This document shows, piece by piece, positions 1-8,830 of a DNA stretch of 64,000 nucleotides. The stretch covers positions 1-64,000 of the forward strand of contig CACIHJ010000002.1 of assembly GCA_902586435.1 (NCBI GenBank). Reading direction: 5' to 3'. Each line of letters starts with the position of its first letter. The stretch's first letter is position 1. Both the position numbers and the translations under genes were made by a program. The notes beneath the pieces were generated by a model that did no database searches, was not told the DNA's origin, and was given only the letters and a program-made list of their open reading frames with translations. Source of the DNA: an uncultured Bacteroidota bacterium (GTDB lineage: Bacteria > Bacteroidota > Bacteroidia > Flavobacteriales > Flavobacteriaceae).

Positions 1-1567
1 TAAAGGTGAAAATAATGAAGAAAGTACAATTAAGGGAATTAGTCATATTGAGAAAATTTCTCTTATTAACTTTGAAGGTTCTGGTATGGTTGGAGTTCCG
101 GGCTTTTCAAAAAGATTTTTTGGAGCCCTTTCTGAAAGGGGTATAAATGTTATAATGATAACACAGGCTTCATCTGAATTCTCGATATGTGTTGCAGTTA
201 AAGAGTCTGATGCAAATAATGCAAAAATTTCGATTGATAAAGAGTTTGAGTATGAAATCTCACAAAGAAAAATTAATGAGTGTCAAATAGAAAATTCTTT
301 ATCAAATATTGCTATAGTTGGAGATAACATGAAGAATAAAAAGGGAGTTAGCGGAAAGTTATTTAGTACTTTAGGAAATAATAATATCAATATTAGAGCA
401 ATTGCTCAAGGAGCATCAGAAAGGAACATATCAATAATCATAGATGAGAAAGATAATACAAAAGCTTTAAATTCATTACATGAGGCATTCTTTGAGAATA
501 ACTGTAAAAATTTACACTTATTTATAACAGGGGTAGGAAATGTGGGATCAAATCTAATTAGACAAATATCTGATCAAAAAAAATCTCTAGAAGAGAGTCT
601 GGGTTTAAAAATAAAGGTTATGGCATTATCCAATTCAAAGAAAATGCTACTGAGTGATACTGAAATAGATCTCACTGATTGGAAGTCTAAATTAGATTCT
701 AGTAATATAAAATCTGATAATGATAGGTTTTTAGAATTTTCAATAAAACAAAACCTAAGAAACAGCCTATTCATTGATAACACTGCTAATTCTGATATAA
801 CAGTTAACTATAATAAGTATTTGAAAAACGGAATAGGTATTGTAACATGTAATAAAATTGCTTGTTCAAGTGAATTAGAAAAATACCTTAATCTAAAATC
901 ATTATCAAGAACACATAATGCCCCATTCCTTTATGAGACTAATGTTGGAGCAGCATTACCTATAATAAATACTTTAAATAATCTAATCAATTCAGGAGAT
1001 CAAATTACAAAGATTGAAGCTGTATTATCTGGCACGTTGAATTATATTTTTAATACTTTTAATAAAGAAAATTCTTTTTATGAAGTTGTTAAGAAAGCTG
1101 TTGATCTTGGCTATACAGAGCCAGATCCAAAAATTGATTTATGCGGAATTGATGTATCTAGAAAAATATTAATTCTTGCTAGAGAGAGTGGAAAAAAGAT
1201 TGAGTTTAGTGATGTGCAAAATATATCATTCCTTCCTGATGAATCAATTAATACAGAGTCTAAAGAGGAGTTTCTTGAATCAATAAAAAATAATAATGAT
1301 CACTTTAATAAAATGCTAGATAAAGCTTTAAAAAATAAATCAAGATTAAAATATGTTGCTAGTCTAATTGACGGGAAGGCTTCTGTTAGTCTAAAAGAAA
1401 TAAATGAAGATCATCCTTTCTATAATCTTCAGGGTAGTGATAATATAACAGTTTTTCATACAGATCGCTACAAAGAATCTCCTCTTGTAGTTAGAGGTGC
1501 AGGAGCTGGAGGTGAATTTACAGCATCAGGAGTTTTTGCTGATATAATTAAAGCTAGTAAAAAATGA
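1..1567 (+). CDS. thrA: Bifunctional aspartokinase/homoserine dehydrogenase (3' part)
   Basis: The frame is open from base 2, so the gene is cut by the window edge; the kinase domain lies outside and what remains is the end of the enzyme. The visible part starts in the regulatory ACT region (VGVPGFSKRFFGAL; a second repeat with GVSGKLFSTLGNNNINIRAI). The homoserine dehydrogenase follows, with the NAD-binding loop FITGVGNVGSN near base 520 and the catalytic-domain signatures SGTLNYIFNTF and GYTEPDPKIDL. It catalyses the first and third steps of threonine and methionine synthesis in the cytoplasm. The stop codon overlaps the thrB start (ATGA), so thrA-thrB-thrC form one operon. The promoter and any leader lie outside the window. 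Confidence 0.95.
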   Translation, partial: KGENNEESTIKGISHIEKISLINFEGSGMVGVPGFSKRFFGALSERGINVIMITQASSEFSICVAVKESDANNAKISIDKEFEYEISQRKINECQIENSLSNIAIVGDNMKNKKGVSGKLFSTLGNNNINIRAIAQGASERNISIIIDEKDNTKALNSLHEAFFENNCKNLHLFITGVGNVGSNLIRQISDQKKSLEESLGLKIKVMALSNSKKMLLSDTEIDLTDWKSKLDSSNIKSDNDRFLEFSIKQNLRNSLFIDNTANSDITVNYNKYLKNGIGIVTCNKIACSSELEKYLNLKSLSRTHNAPFLYETNVGAALPIINTLNNLINSGDQITKIEAVLSGTLNYIFNTFNKENSFYEVVKKAVDLGYTEPDPKIDLCGIDVSRKILILARESGKKIEFSDVQNISFLPDESINTESKEEFLESIKNNNDHFNKMLDKALKNKSRLKYVASLIDGKASVSLKEINEDHPFYNLQGSDNITVFHTDRYKESPLVVRGAGAGGEFTASGVFADIIKASKK

Positions 1568-2490
1568 TGGACACTATAAAAGTTTTTTCTCCTGGGAGTG
1601 TAACAAACCTATCATGTGGATATGATATTCTTGGGTTTTGTCTTGATAAAGTTGGTGATACTATAATAGTTAAAAAGATACCTGAACAAGGTTTAAGAAT
1701 CTCATCAATTGATAAGTATGACCTTCCCTTGAGTATTGATGAAAATGTTGCTGGAATTGCTGCAAAAGCTATGATAAGTGAGGTGAAAATAAGTCATGGA
1801 TTAGATATAAAAATTGAAAAAGGAATTAAACCTGGAAGTGGTATTGGAAGTAGTGCTGCAAGTTCAGCGGGTACAGTATTTGCAATTAATAAGATTATTG
1901 GCTCACCCTTTTCTAATAGAGAATTAATCAGGTTTGCAATGGAAGGTGAGAAATATGTTAGTGGCTCCTACCATGCAGATAATGTTTCACCAATTTTATT
2001 GGGAGGTATAACATTAGTTAGATCAGTGAAAGATTTAGATATAATCAAGTTACCAAATCCAAAAGATCTTATTGCAACTATAATTAGGCCAGAAATTGAA
2101 ATTAAAACATCAGATTCAAGGAAGGTTGTCAAATCAAAAGTTACAATTGATAAAATGGTTAGACAATCTGCTAATTTGGCTGCATTTATATCAAGTTTAT
2201 ATACTGAAGATTATAACTTAATGTCAAATTCTATAGTTGATGAGATAATTGAACCAGATAGAGCTCTTTTAATTCCTGAATATTATAATATTAAACAAAT
2301 TAGTTTGAAAGCTGGAGCAATAGCATGTGGTATCTCTGGTTCAGGACCTGCAATATTTTCTCTTTCAAAAAGTGATAAAGTAGCTAATGATATTCTAGAT
2401 AAAATGTCATCTCACTTTGATAATGTTAATATTAATTATAATGGCTTTGTTTCAAAAATAAATTCAGAGGGTGTTAAAGTTATTGATTGA
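1564..2490 (+). CDS. thrB: Homoserine kinase (GHMP family)
   Basis: The 308-residue product phosphorylates homoserine with ATP, the fourth step of threonine synthesis. The GHMP phosphate-binding loop PGSGIGSSAASSAG lies near residues 95-110 and the C-terminal glycine motif CGISGSGPAIFSL near 258-270. An N-terminal VFSPGSVTNLSCGYDILGF segment matches the usual substrate-binding start of the family. The length is normal. The start overlaps the thrA stop by four bases and the stop TGA shares its last base with the thrC ATG, so translation is probably coupled. Two adjacent ATG codons at 1564 and 1567 are equally possible starts. Confidence 0.95.
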   Translation: MMDTIKVFSPGSVTNLSCGYDILGFCLDKVGDTIIVKKIPEQGLRISSIDKYDLPLSIDENVAGIAAKAMISEVKISHGLDIKIEKGIKPGSGIGSSAASSAGTVFAINKIIGSPFSNRELIRFAMEGEKYVSGSYHADNVSPILLGGITLVRSVKDLDIIKLPNPKDLIATIIRPEIEIKTSDSRKVVKSKVTIDKMVRQSANLAAFISSLYTEDYNLMSNSIVDEIIEPDRALLIPEYYNIKQISLKAGAIACGISGSGPAIFSLSKSDKVANDILDKMSSHFDNVNINYNGFVSKINSEGVKVID

Positions 2491-3797
2491 TGAGATACAT
2501 TAGCTTAAATCATAATTCACAGCCTGTAGACTTCAAAACAGCTGTAATGAATGGCTTAGCTCCTGATAAGGGACTATATTTTCCAGAAGAAGTAATTAGT
2601 CTTCCAAAAAAAATTACTGATAATATTAAATCAATAGATGATCATGAATTGTGTTACGAAGTTATTAAAGGATATATAGGCGAGGATTTCTCTAAAGAAG
2701 AATTAATTCAAATTATTAAAAAAACAATAGATTTTAAGATTCCGTTAAATAAGATTGGAGATAATCAAATATATTCTTTAGAACTATTTCATGGTCCAAC
2801 TCTTGCTTTTAAAGATATTGGCGCAAAATTTCTGGCATTATGTATGGATAAAATAAAAAATGATTTTAAATCAAAAGGAATCACCGTTTTAGTTGCCACT
2901 TCAGGAGATACAGGTGGAGCTGTTGCAAAAGGGTTTGAAGGTTTAGATGGAATTAATGTATGTATTCTTTACCCTAAAGGAAGAATAAGTGAAGTTCAAG
3001 AAAAGCAAATAACTACAAATGATAAAAATATAATTGCTTTTGAAGTTAATGGGGATTTTGATGATTGCCAAAAAATGGTAAAAGATGCATTTAATGATCT
3101 TGAAATAAAAAGTAAAATTACATTGACATCAGCTAATTCAATAAATATTGCAAGATGGCTACCCCAAATGTTTTATTATTTTTTAGCAATAAAAAAAATG
3201 GATAATGAAAATGATAATATTTTTTCTGTCCCAAGTGGAAATTTTGGTAATATATGCGCAGGTATTCTAAGTAAAGAAATAGGGTTAAATATAAAGTTAT
3301 TTCTAGCCTCTACAAATATTAATAAAACAGTTCCTGAATATTTAGAATCAGGTATATATAGTCCTGAAAAAACAAAGCCAACAATTTCAAATGCTATGGA
3401 TGTATCAGACCCAAGCAATTTTGTTAGAATTCAAAAAATATATAACAATGATATCCAAAAAATAAAGAAGATCATAAAAGCTTTTAGCTTTAATGATAAT
3501 CAAACAAGGGAGGCTATTAAAGATGTTTACAATAGAAATAATTATTTAATGGATCCTCATAGTGCTATTGGTTATCTTGGTATTAAGAGTTATCTGTCAA
3601 ATAATTCAACAAATTCAAGTGGCATTTTCTTATCAACTGCTCATCCAATAAAATTTAAAGAACAAGTAGAAAAGAGCATAGGAAAGGAAATTCCTATGCC
3701 ATCAAGATTGAAGGGTATTATGGAGAAAAGTAAGAGAAGTATTGAGATTAAAAGCTATAATGATTTAAAAGATCAACTACTAAGCAAGGTTAATTAA
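2490..3797 (+). CDS. thrC: Threonine synthase
   Basis: This PLP-dependent lyase converts phosphohomoserine to threonine. The PLP-lysine segment is LFHGPTLAFKDIGAKF, followed by the cofactor phosphate region ATSGDTGGAVAKGF; the C-terminus carries STAHPIKFKEQVE, typical of the family. I chose the ATG at 2490, which overlaps the thrB TGA (TGATG), rather than the in-frame TTG three bases upstream; this gives 435 residues, a normal length. It is the last thr gene; gcvT follows after four bases and may be cotranscribed. Confidence 0.95.
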   Translation: MRYISLNHNSQPVDFKTAVMNGLAPDKGLYFPEEVISLPKKITDNIKSIDDHELCYEVIKGYIGEDFSKEELIQIIKKTIDFKIPLNKIGDNQIYSLELFHGPTLAFKDIGAKFLALCMDKIKNDFKSKGITVLVATSGDTGGAVAKGFEGLDGINVCILYPKGRISEVQEKQITTNDKNIIAFEVNGDFDDCQKMVKDAFNDLEIKSKITLTSANSINIARWLPQMFYYFLAIKKMDNENDNIFSVPSGNFGNICAGILSKEIGLNIKLFLASTNINKTVPEYLESGIYSPEKTKPTISNAMDVSDPSNFVRIQKIYNNDIQKIKKIIKAFSFNDNQTREAIKDVYNRNNYLMDPHSAIGYLGIKSYLSNNSTNSSGIFLSTAHPIKFKEQVEKSIGKEIPMPSRLKGIMEKSKRSIEIKSYNDLKDQLLSKVN

Positions 3798-3801
3798 ATA
3801 T

Positions 3802-4887
3802 ATGAAACAAACACTTCTTTTTAATAAACACTCCCAATTAGGCGCAAAAATCTCTGATTTTGCTGGATTTCAAATGCCAATTAGTTATTCTTCTGTTAAT
3901 AAAGAACACTTACATGTTAGGGAAAGTCTTGGAATATTCGATGTATCTCATATGGGGGAGATTTTTATTTATGGGAAAAACTCTGAAAATCTTTTACAAA
4001 GAATTTGCAGTAATGATATTTCAAAGCTAATTCCAGGAATGGCTCAATATAACTGTATGACAAATTTTAAAGGAGGAATTATTGATGATCTGATTGTTTA
4101 TAAAATTGAAATAGATAAATATATGCTAGTGGTAAATGCCTCAAATATTCAAAAAGATTATGAGTGGGTTTTATCGCAAAATAAAGAGTTTAATGCAACT
4201 ATAATTGATGAGTCTAATAATTATTCACTTCTTGCAATCCAAGGTCCCAAGGCAATTGATTATTGTCAAAACTTTACAAATGTGGATTTAAATAGTATGA
4301 AGAACTTTTCACATTCAATATCAACATTTGCTAACTGTAATAATATTCTTTTATCTAAAACTGGATATACTGGTTCTGGAGGATTAGAAATATATATTCC
4401 TAATGAATGTGTAGTGGATATATGGGACCATCTTTTCAAATTCAATAAAAATGAAACTTTAATGCCAATAGGTTTAGCAGCCAGAGATACATTAAGAATC
4501 GAAATGGGATACTGTCTATATGGTAATGAGATTAATGAGAACATATCTCCTATTGAGGCTGGATTAAACTGGATAACTAAACCTGAAACTGAATGTATTG
4601 GCTCTGAAATTTTTAAAAAACAAATTAATAATGGAGTTAAAAAAAAGTTAGTTGGATTCAAACTTAAAAACAGAGGTATTCCTAGATCGGGATATAAAAT
4701 TTATGATTCTAGGGATAAAGAGATTGGAATTACCACTTCGGGAACTTTTTCCCCTGTTTTAAAAATAGGAATTGGTTTAGGATATATAAACTTTGAATCA
4801 TTAGGAACTGTTAAGGATATCCATATTAAAATTAGAGATGAATTTATTGAATTAGAAATTATAAAACCCCCATTCATTGAAATATAA
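3802..4887 (+). CDS. gcvT: Glycine cleavage system T protein (aminomethyltransferase)
   Basis: GcvT transfers the methylene group from the aminomethyl-H protein to tetrahydrofolate and releases ammonia. The 361-residue protein has the family start (LFNKHSQLGAKISDFAGFQM), the FDVSHMGEI motif near residue 47, the GGIIDDLIVYK folate-site region and the C-terminal RSGYKIYD..ITSGTFSP-type segment. The other glycine cleavage genes (gcvH, gcvP) are not in the window. It follows thrC by four bases and precedes the yebC-type gene by two, so a long plus-strand operon is likely; glycine and threonine metabolism are linked, but I see no shared regulatory site. Confidence 0.95.
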   Translation: MKQTLLFNKHSQLGAKISDFAGFQMPISYSSVNKEHLHVRESLGIFDVSHMGEIFIYGKNSENLLQRICSNDISKLIPGMAQYNCMTNFKGGIIDDLIVYKIEIDKYMLVVNASNIQKDYEWVLSQNKEFNATIIDESNNYSLLAIQGPKAIDYCQNFTNVDLNSMKNFSHSISTFANCNNILLSKTGYTGSGGLEIYIPNECVVDIWDHLFKFNKNETLMPIGLAARDTLRIEMGYCLYGNEINENISPIEAGLNWITKPETECIGSEIFKKQINNGVKKKLVGFKLKNRGIPRSGYKIYDSRDKEIGITTSGTFSPVLKIGIGLGYINFESLGTVKDIHIKIRDEFIELEIIKPPFIEI

Positions 4888-4889
4888 AT

Positions 4890-5597
4890 ATGGGAAGAGC
4901 ATTTGAATTTAGAAAAGCCAGGAAATTAAAAAGATGGTCAAATATGGCCAAAACATTCACTCGAATTGGAAGGGAAATTGTAATAACAGTTAAAGAAGCT
5001 GGCCCAGACCCATCTTCGAATTCTAGACTAAGGGCAGTTATTCAGAATGCAAAAAATGCTAATATGCCCAAAGATAATATTGAGAGAGCAATCAAAAGGG
5101 CTAGTGAAAACAGTAATGATGATTTCAAAGAGATTCTACTTGAAGGTTATGGTGCTCATGGAATTGCTGTATTAATTGAGGCAGCAACAAATAATAATAA
5201 TAGGACTGTTGCAAATATTAGAAGTTATTTTAATAAATGTGATGGAAATCTAGCTACTTCTGGTTCTGTCGAATTTCTATTTGATCGAAATTGTTATATA
5301 GAGATTAGTAATAATAGTATTGATATAGAGGAACTAGAATTAGAATTCATAGACTATGGGCTATTAGAGGTAACTAAATCAGATGATTTAATAACTCTAA
5401 TTTCAAAATTTGAAGATTTTGGTTTAATTCAAAAGGAATTGGAGAAAAGAAATATAGAAATAATTTCAAGTGAATTTGAAAGATTGCCAAAAATAAGAAA
5501 AAGCCTAAACGAAGAACAAAAACTTAAAATAGATAAGTTAATAGATTTAATTGATGAAGATGATGATGTTCAGAATGTTTACACTGATCTTGAATAA
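4890..5597 (+). CDS. YebC/PmpR family protein
   Basis: The 235-residue protein opens with the family signature MGRAFEFRKARKLKRW and contains NAKNANMPKDNIERAIKRA and EGYGAHGIAVLIEAATNN, the hallmarks of YebC/TACO1 proteins. Family members have been described as transcription regulators and, more recently, as ribosome-associated factors that help translate proline-rich stretches; the sequence cannot decide which applies here. It lies two bases after gcvT and ends four bases from the convergent acyltransferase gene, with no obvious terminator between them. Confidence 0.92.
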   Translation: MGRAFEFRKARKLKRWSNMAKTFTRIGREIVITVKEAGPDPSSNSRLRAVIQNAKNANMPKDNIERAIKRASENSNDDFKEILLEGYGAHGIAVLIEAATNNNNRTVANIRSYFNKCDGNLATSGSVEFLFDRNCYIEISNNSIDIEELELEFIDYGLLEVTKSDDLITLISKFEDFGLIQKELEKRNIEIISSEFERLPKIRKSLNEEQKLKIDKLIDLIDEDDDVQNVYTDLE

Positions 5598-5601
5598 ATA
5601 G

Positions 5602-6129
5602 TTATTTTCTTGAATCAATACCTGAAACTTGATCTTTTAAGAATCTAAAATCTTTCTCTATATCTCCAGAAGTATAAAACGCTTTATTTAAAATCACAGT
5701 TTTATTTTTATAATTAAAAGATGTCATCATTATAGGAGTTTTTGATTGATGGGCAATGTAATAAAAACCTGTCTTCCATTTCTCAACTTTCCTTCTAGTA
5801 CCTTCTGGAGCAATTGATAAATGATTGATTTTATTGTTATTAATCAATTCTACAACAGTTTCGACATAATTATTATTAATTCCCCTATCAATAGGTATTC
5901 CCCCCCAAAATTTAAATATTATGCCTGTAAAAGGATTAAACAACTCTTTTTTTCCAAGAAATTTAATTCTTTTATTAAGGATAGTTCTAGTTAGGACAGC
6001 TACAATAAAATCAAAATAGCTAGAGTGAGGGACAACAGCTACAATTAACTTTGGAGTATCTGGATATTCACCTTTTATAGTCCAACCCATAAGTTTAAAA
6101 AAAATTACACGAGCTAAAGGCTTTTTCAT
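5602..6129 (-). CDS. 1-acylglycerol-3-phosphate-type acyltransferase (short PlsC-like)
   Basis: The product has 175 residues. The acyltransferase HX4D motif is present as HSSYFD near residue 36, followed by the lysine/glycine block FLGKKELFNPFTG and the acceptor-site motif APEGTRRKVEKWKTGF. These are blocks I to III of the PlsC superfamily in compact form. It probably acylates a lysophospholipid or a related lipid at the inner face of the membrane; the real acceptor cannot be read from sequence. Its ATG overlaps the stop of kdsB (ATGA), so it is the second gene of a two-gene envelope-lipid operon. Confidence 0.82.
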   Translation of the reverse strand: MKKPLARVIFFKLMGWTIKGEYPDTPKLIVAVVPHSSYFDFIVAVLTRTILNKRIKFLGKKELFNPFTGIIFKFWGGIPIDRGINNNYVETVVELINNNKINHLSIAPEGTRRKVEKWKTGFYYIAHQSKTPIMMTSFNYKNKTVILNKAFYTSGDIEKDFRFLKDQVSGIDSRK

Positions 6130-6833
6130 TGTCTTTTTAGGTATTCTTCTGCTCTAATTAAGTCTTCAGGAGTGTCAATAGATATAGCAGAAAAATCTGT
6201 TTTAAACATCTTAATTTTTTTTCCATTTTCTATATACCTTAGGCATTCAATTTTTTCCTTCTTTTCCATTAAAGTTTTTTCCATTTTTGAAAACTCTATT
6301 AGAGTTTCTTTTCTAAAAGCGTATACTCCTATATGCTTATAGTTATTTAAATGAGAATTCATAGGAACTCTTGAGAAATTGATTGAATAATTATCTTTAT
6401 CAACAATAACTTTTACATTATTTGAGTCATTTAACTCATTCTTATCTTTAAAGTCTCTCATTAAAGAAGCCATTTGAACTTCTTTATTATTAAAACCATT
6501 TAATAACACTTCAATTGACAATCTATCTATAAAGGGTTCATCACCTTGCAGATTTACAATAATATCATGTTTAAGATCAATAGCTACTTCAGCTATTCTA
6601 TCTGTTCCAGACTCATGATTTGAAGAAGATTTCAGATATTTTCCATTAATAGATTTCATTAAATCTATTATTTGATTATTGTGAGTTACAACAAAAACAT
6701 CATCAAAAAGATTAGCTCTAATGGCTGATTGGTAGGTCCTAATAATAACAGGGACTCCTGATAGCTTTTCTAACAATTTTCCATGAAATCTCTTTGATTC
6801 AACTCTAGCTGGAATTAATGCAATCTTTTTCAT
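6126..6833 (-). CDS. kdsB: 3-deoxy-manno-octulosonate cytidylyltransferase
   Basis: This enzyme makes CMP-Kdo, the activated sugar for the inner core of lipopolysaccharide. The nucleotide-binding start IPARVESKRFHGKLLEKL, the VVTHNNQI segment, and NLQGDEPFI are diagnostic; the C-terminal end SIDTPEDLIRAEEYL is also typical. The length of 235 residues is slightly below the usual 245-250. It is cotranscribed with the acyltransferase gene that overlaps its 3' end. Its 5' end faces the divergent gene at 6923 across 89 bases. Confidence 0.94.
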   Translation of the reverse strand: MKKIALIPARVESKRFHGKLLEKLSGVPVIIRTYQSAIRANLFDDVFVVTHNNQIIDLMKSINGKYLKSSSNHESGTDRIAEVAIDLKHDIIVNLQGDEPFIDRLSIEVLLNGFNNKEVQMASLMRDFKDKNELNDSNNVKVIVDKDNYSINFSRVPMNSHLNNYKHIGVYAFRKETLIEFSKMEKTLMEKKEKIECLRYIENGKKIKMFKTDFSAISIDTPEDLIRAEEYLKRQ

Positions 6834-6870
6834 TTAAAATCTTTTTCTAATATAATTCATTTATTAATAG

Positions 6871-6900
6871 TTTTACGAATAAAAAAAAATTGTAGATTTG
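6871..6900 (+). promoter_or_regulatory. Bacteroidota-type promoter for the 6923 operon
   Basis: TTTT at 6871-6874 is followed after 18 bases by TAGATTTG at 6893-6900, matching the -7 consensus TAnnTTTG. The expected transcription start is about 15 bases upstream of the ATG at 6923. Confidence 0.6.
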
Positions 6901-6922
6901 TTATTATCAAAAAAAAAACAAG

Positions 6923-7579
6923 ATGGATAAAAAACGTGGACTTGAACTATTCTTATGGATACTAAGTATCTTCTTTGCTTCTCAAATATATAGCTCAATT
7001 AATGGACCTATAAAATTTAATAAAGTAAAAAATGAAAGGTATGCTTTAGTTATTGATAGGCTAAAAGATATTCGTAATGCTCAAATTGCACATAAAGACG
7101 TTAATGGATACTATGCTAATAATTTTGATAGTCTTGTTAGTTTCATTGATAATGGTCAATTTACACTTATTGAAGAAAAAGATTCCTCTTATTTAGCATA
7201 TGATAGAATCTACAGAATTGATATGCTTAGAGAAGTAAAAATTGTTCGTGAACTAGGAAAAGTTTCTGTAAAAGACTCGTTATTTAAGGATAATAATTCT
7301 TACAAGGAAATGGCTTATGTTCCAATTAAAGGAGTAGAAGATAAAAAGTTTTCAATTACCGCAGATGTTATTGATAAGAATGGATATGAAGCACATGTTT
7401 TTGAAGTAAAAGTAAAAAAGGATATTATTCTCCATGATCAAAATAAAGATCTTCTAAAGCAAGAAAATAAAGTAGTATCTGTAGACGGAGTTAATGGATC
7501 TGAATTAGTACTTGGGTCAATGACTGAGGTTAGCACAAGCGGAAACTGGCCTACAATTTTTGATGCAAAAAAGAAATAA
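6923..7579 (+). CDS. Conserved membrane-anchored protein, pseudopilin-like N-terminal half
   Basis: I do not recognise a named family for this 218-residue protein. Residues 7-25 (LELFLWILSIFFASQIY) form one membrane segment, after a short basic start MDKKRG, so the rest is probably periplasmic. The region RLKDIRNAQIAHKDVNGYYA followed by NFDSLVSFI resembles the stretch after the N-terminal helix in type II secretion pseudopilins (a helix ending in an alanine/glutamine-rich turn, then a G-Y pattern). The C-terminal half is predicted by eye to be beta-rich. It shares 17 bases with the downstream DUF3822 gene, so the two products are likely made together. Function unknown. Confidence 0.75.
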   Translation: MDKKRGLELFLWILSIFFASQIYSSINGPIKFNKVKNERYALVIDRLKDIRNAQIAHKDVNGYYANNFDSLVSFIDNGQFTLIEEKDSSYLAYDRIYRIDMLREVKIVRELGKVSVKDSLFKDNNSYKEMAYVPIKGVEDKKFSITADVIDKNGYEAHVFEVKVKKDIILHDQNKDLLKQENKVVSVDGVNGSELVLGSMTEVSTSGNWPTIFDAKKK

Positions 7580-8288
7580 AAATAACTCTTCTAAAAAGAT
7601 AGAAGTTCATCAATTCAAATCTAATTTTTTTATTGGAGATGATAATAATTTTAAAATATTAAATCTAAAGTCATTTTCTAAAGCTGACTTAAACAATGAA
7701 AGTGTCATTATAATTCATTTCAATAGACCTCCTGTAATTGTTCCAAATAAATTATTTATCAAAGATAATCTTAATAAATACCTATCTACAAACTATGAAT
7801 TATCAAATAATTTAAGTGTTAGTTATGATGAGACGTATAATAAATTACTTTATATAGTTTATGAAAAGAAAAAAAACTTAGAGAGTCTGTTAGATAAAAA
7901 TGGTATCGAATATATATCTATTAACTATTTTACAGTTTTATATGAATACTTAACAGCTCTAAAGAAAAATGATGAAATGTCGATATATATAAATCTTAGA
8001 AATAGTCTATTTGATATAATAATATATAATAAAGATGAATTCCTTTATTTTAACACATTTAACAAAAAAAACAAAGAAGAGTTCCTCTATTACTTGTTAT
8101 ATGTTCTAAAGAATTTTCAAGCAGATGTAAATTCTACAAAAATCAATTTCCTGGGTAAATTTGAAGAGTTTAATGAGTATTATGAATATACTGGGCTTTA
8201 TGCAGAATTAATCTTTATTAAAAATAATACTCAAATAATAAATAACATTAAACATCAGTCTCCTTTTTTCTTAAATTCTATAATTTGA
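7563..8288 (+). CDS. DUF3822 family protein
   Basis: The 241-residue product sits directly upstream of rsmD, the usual position of the DUF3822 gene in Bacteroidota, and shows the expected pattern: VIIIHFNRPPVIVPNKLF near residues 50-70, then a second half starting IEYISINYFTVLYEYL and MSIYINLRNSLFDIIIYNKD. The two-lobed layout suggests an actin/PilM-like fold, but no clear nucleotide-binding motif is visible. I start it at the ATG at 7563 rather than the in-frame TTG at 7560. It overlaps the upstream gene by 17 bases and the rsmD TTG by four. The role is unknown. Confidence 0.75.
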   Translation: MQKRNKNNSSKKIEVHQFKSNFFIGDDNNFKILNLKSFSKADLNNESVIIIHFNRPPVIVPNKLFIKDNLNKYLSTNYELSNNLSVSYDETYNKLLYIVYEKKKNLESLLDKNGIEYISINYFTVLYEYLTALKKNDEMSIYINLRNSLFDIIIYNKDEFLYFNTFNKKNKEEFLYYLLYVLKNFQADVNSTKINFLGKFEEFNEYYEYTGLYAELIFIKNNTQIINNIKHQSPFFLNSII

Positions 8289-8830
8289 AAATAATTTCAG
8301 GTTCTAAAAAAAGTTATATAATTTCTGCACCAAAGAATCTTCCTGTAAGACCTACTTCTGGATTAGTTAAAGAATCATTGTTTAATATACTTAGCAATTA
8401 TTTTAATTTCAATAAGGTTAAAGTTTTAGATCTTTTTGCAGGGACCGGGAATATCTCTTATGAATTTGTATCAAGAGGATGTAAAAGTGTTGATTCAGTT
8501 GATATTAATTCAAGATGCACCCGTTTTATAAGGAAAAAATCTTTAGAATTAGGTCTAAAAATAAATGTTTTAAATCTTAGTGCAAGTAGATTTCTAAATA
8601 AAAGTCAGTCAAAATATGATATAATATTTGCAGATCCTCCATATCAATTTACTATAGAAGAGTATACAGATTTAATAGATTCAATATTTGATTTAGCTAG
8701 TTTAAGTAGTGAAGGTCTTCTAGTTATTGAACATGAGAAAAAAATTCAATTTAGTAAACATGATATGTTTTATTTTAATAAGAAGTACGGGGGAACAATG
8801 CTAAGTTTCTTTAAAAAAGCAAGCCTATAA
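8285..8830 (+). CDS. rsmD: 16S rRNA (guanine-966 N2)-methyltransferase
   Basis: RsmD methylates G966 of 16S rRNA with S-adenosylmethionine during small-subunit assembly. The start MKIISGSKK, then LPVRPTSGLVKESLFNIL, the SAM loop LDLFAGTGNISYEFVSRG and the catalytic motif IFADPPY (residues about 114-120) are all diagnostic. The only start that keeps the conserved KIISG beginning is TTG at 8285, which overlaps the DUF3822 stop (TTGA). The last 12 bases, including the stop codon, lie inside the RNase P RNA gene on the other strand. Confidence 0.94.
   Translation: MKIISGSKKSYIISAPKNLPVRPTSGLVKESLFNILSNYFNFNKVKVLDLFAGTGNISYEFVSRGCKSVDSVDINSRCTRFIRKKSLELGLKINVLNLSASRFLNKSQSKYDIIFADPPYQFTIEEYTDLIDSIFDLASLSSEGLLVIEHEKKIQFSKHDMFYFNKKYGGTMLSFFKKASL

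Noticed and set aside
86-100. ATG at 86 as the thrA start
   Set aside because: The frame is open and conserved back to base 2, so the gene is truncated by the window and 86 is an internal Met.
4266-4661. 131-codon frame antisense to gcvT
   Set aside because: It lies fully inside gcvT, has no family features and no promoter; it is a shadow of the AT-rich coding sequence. The same holds for the other antisense frames inside rpsA, dnaK, panB, murQ and the receptor gene.
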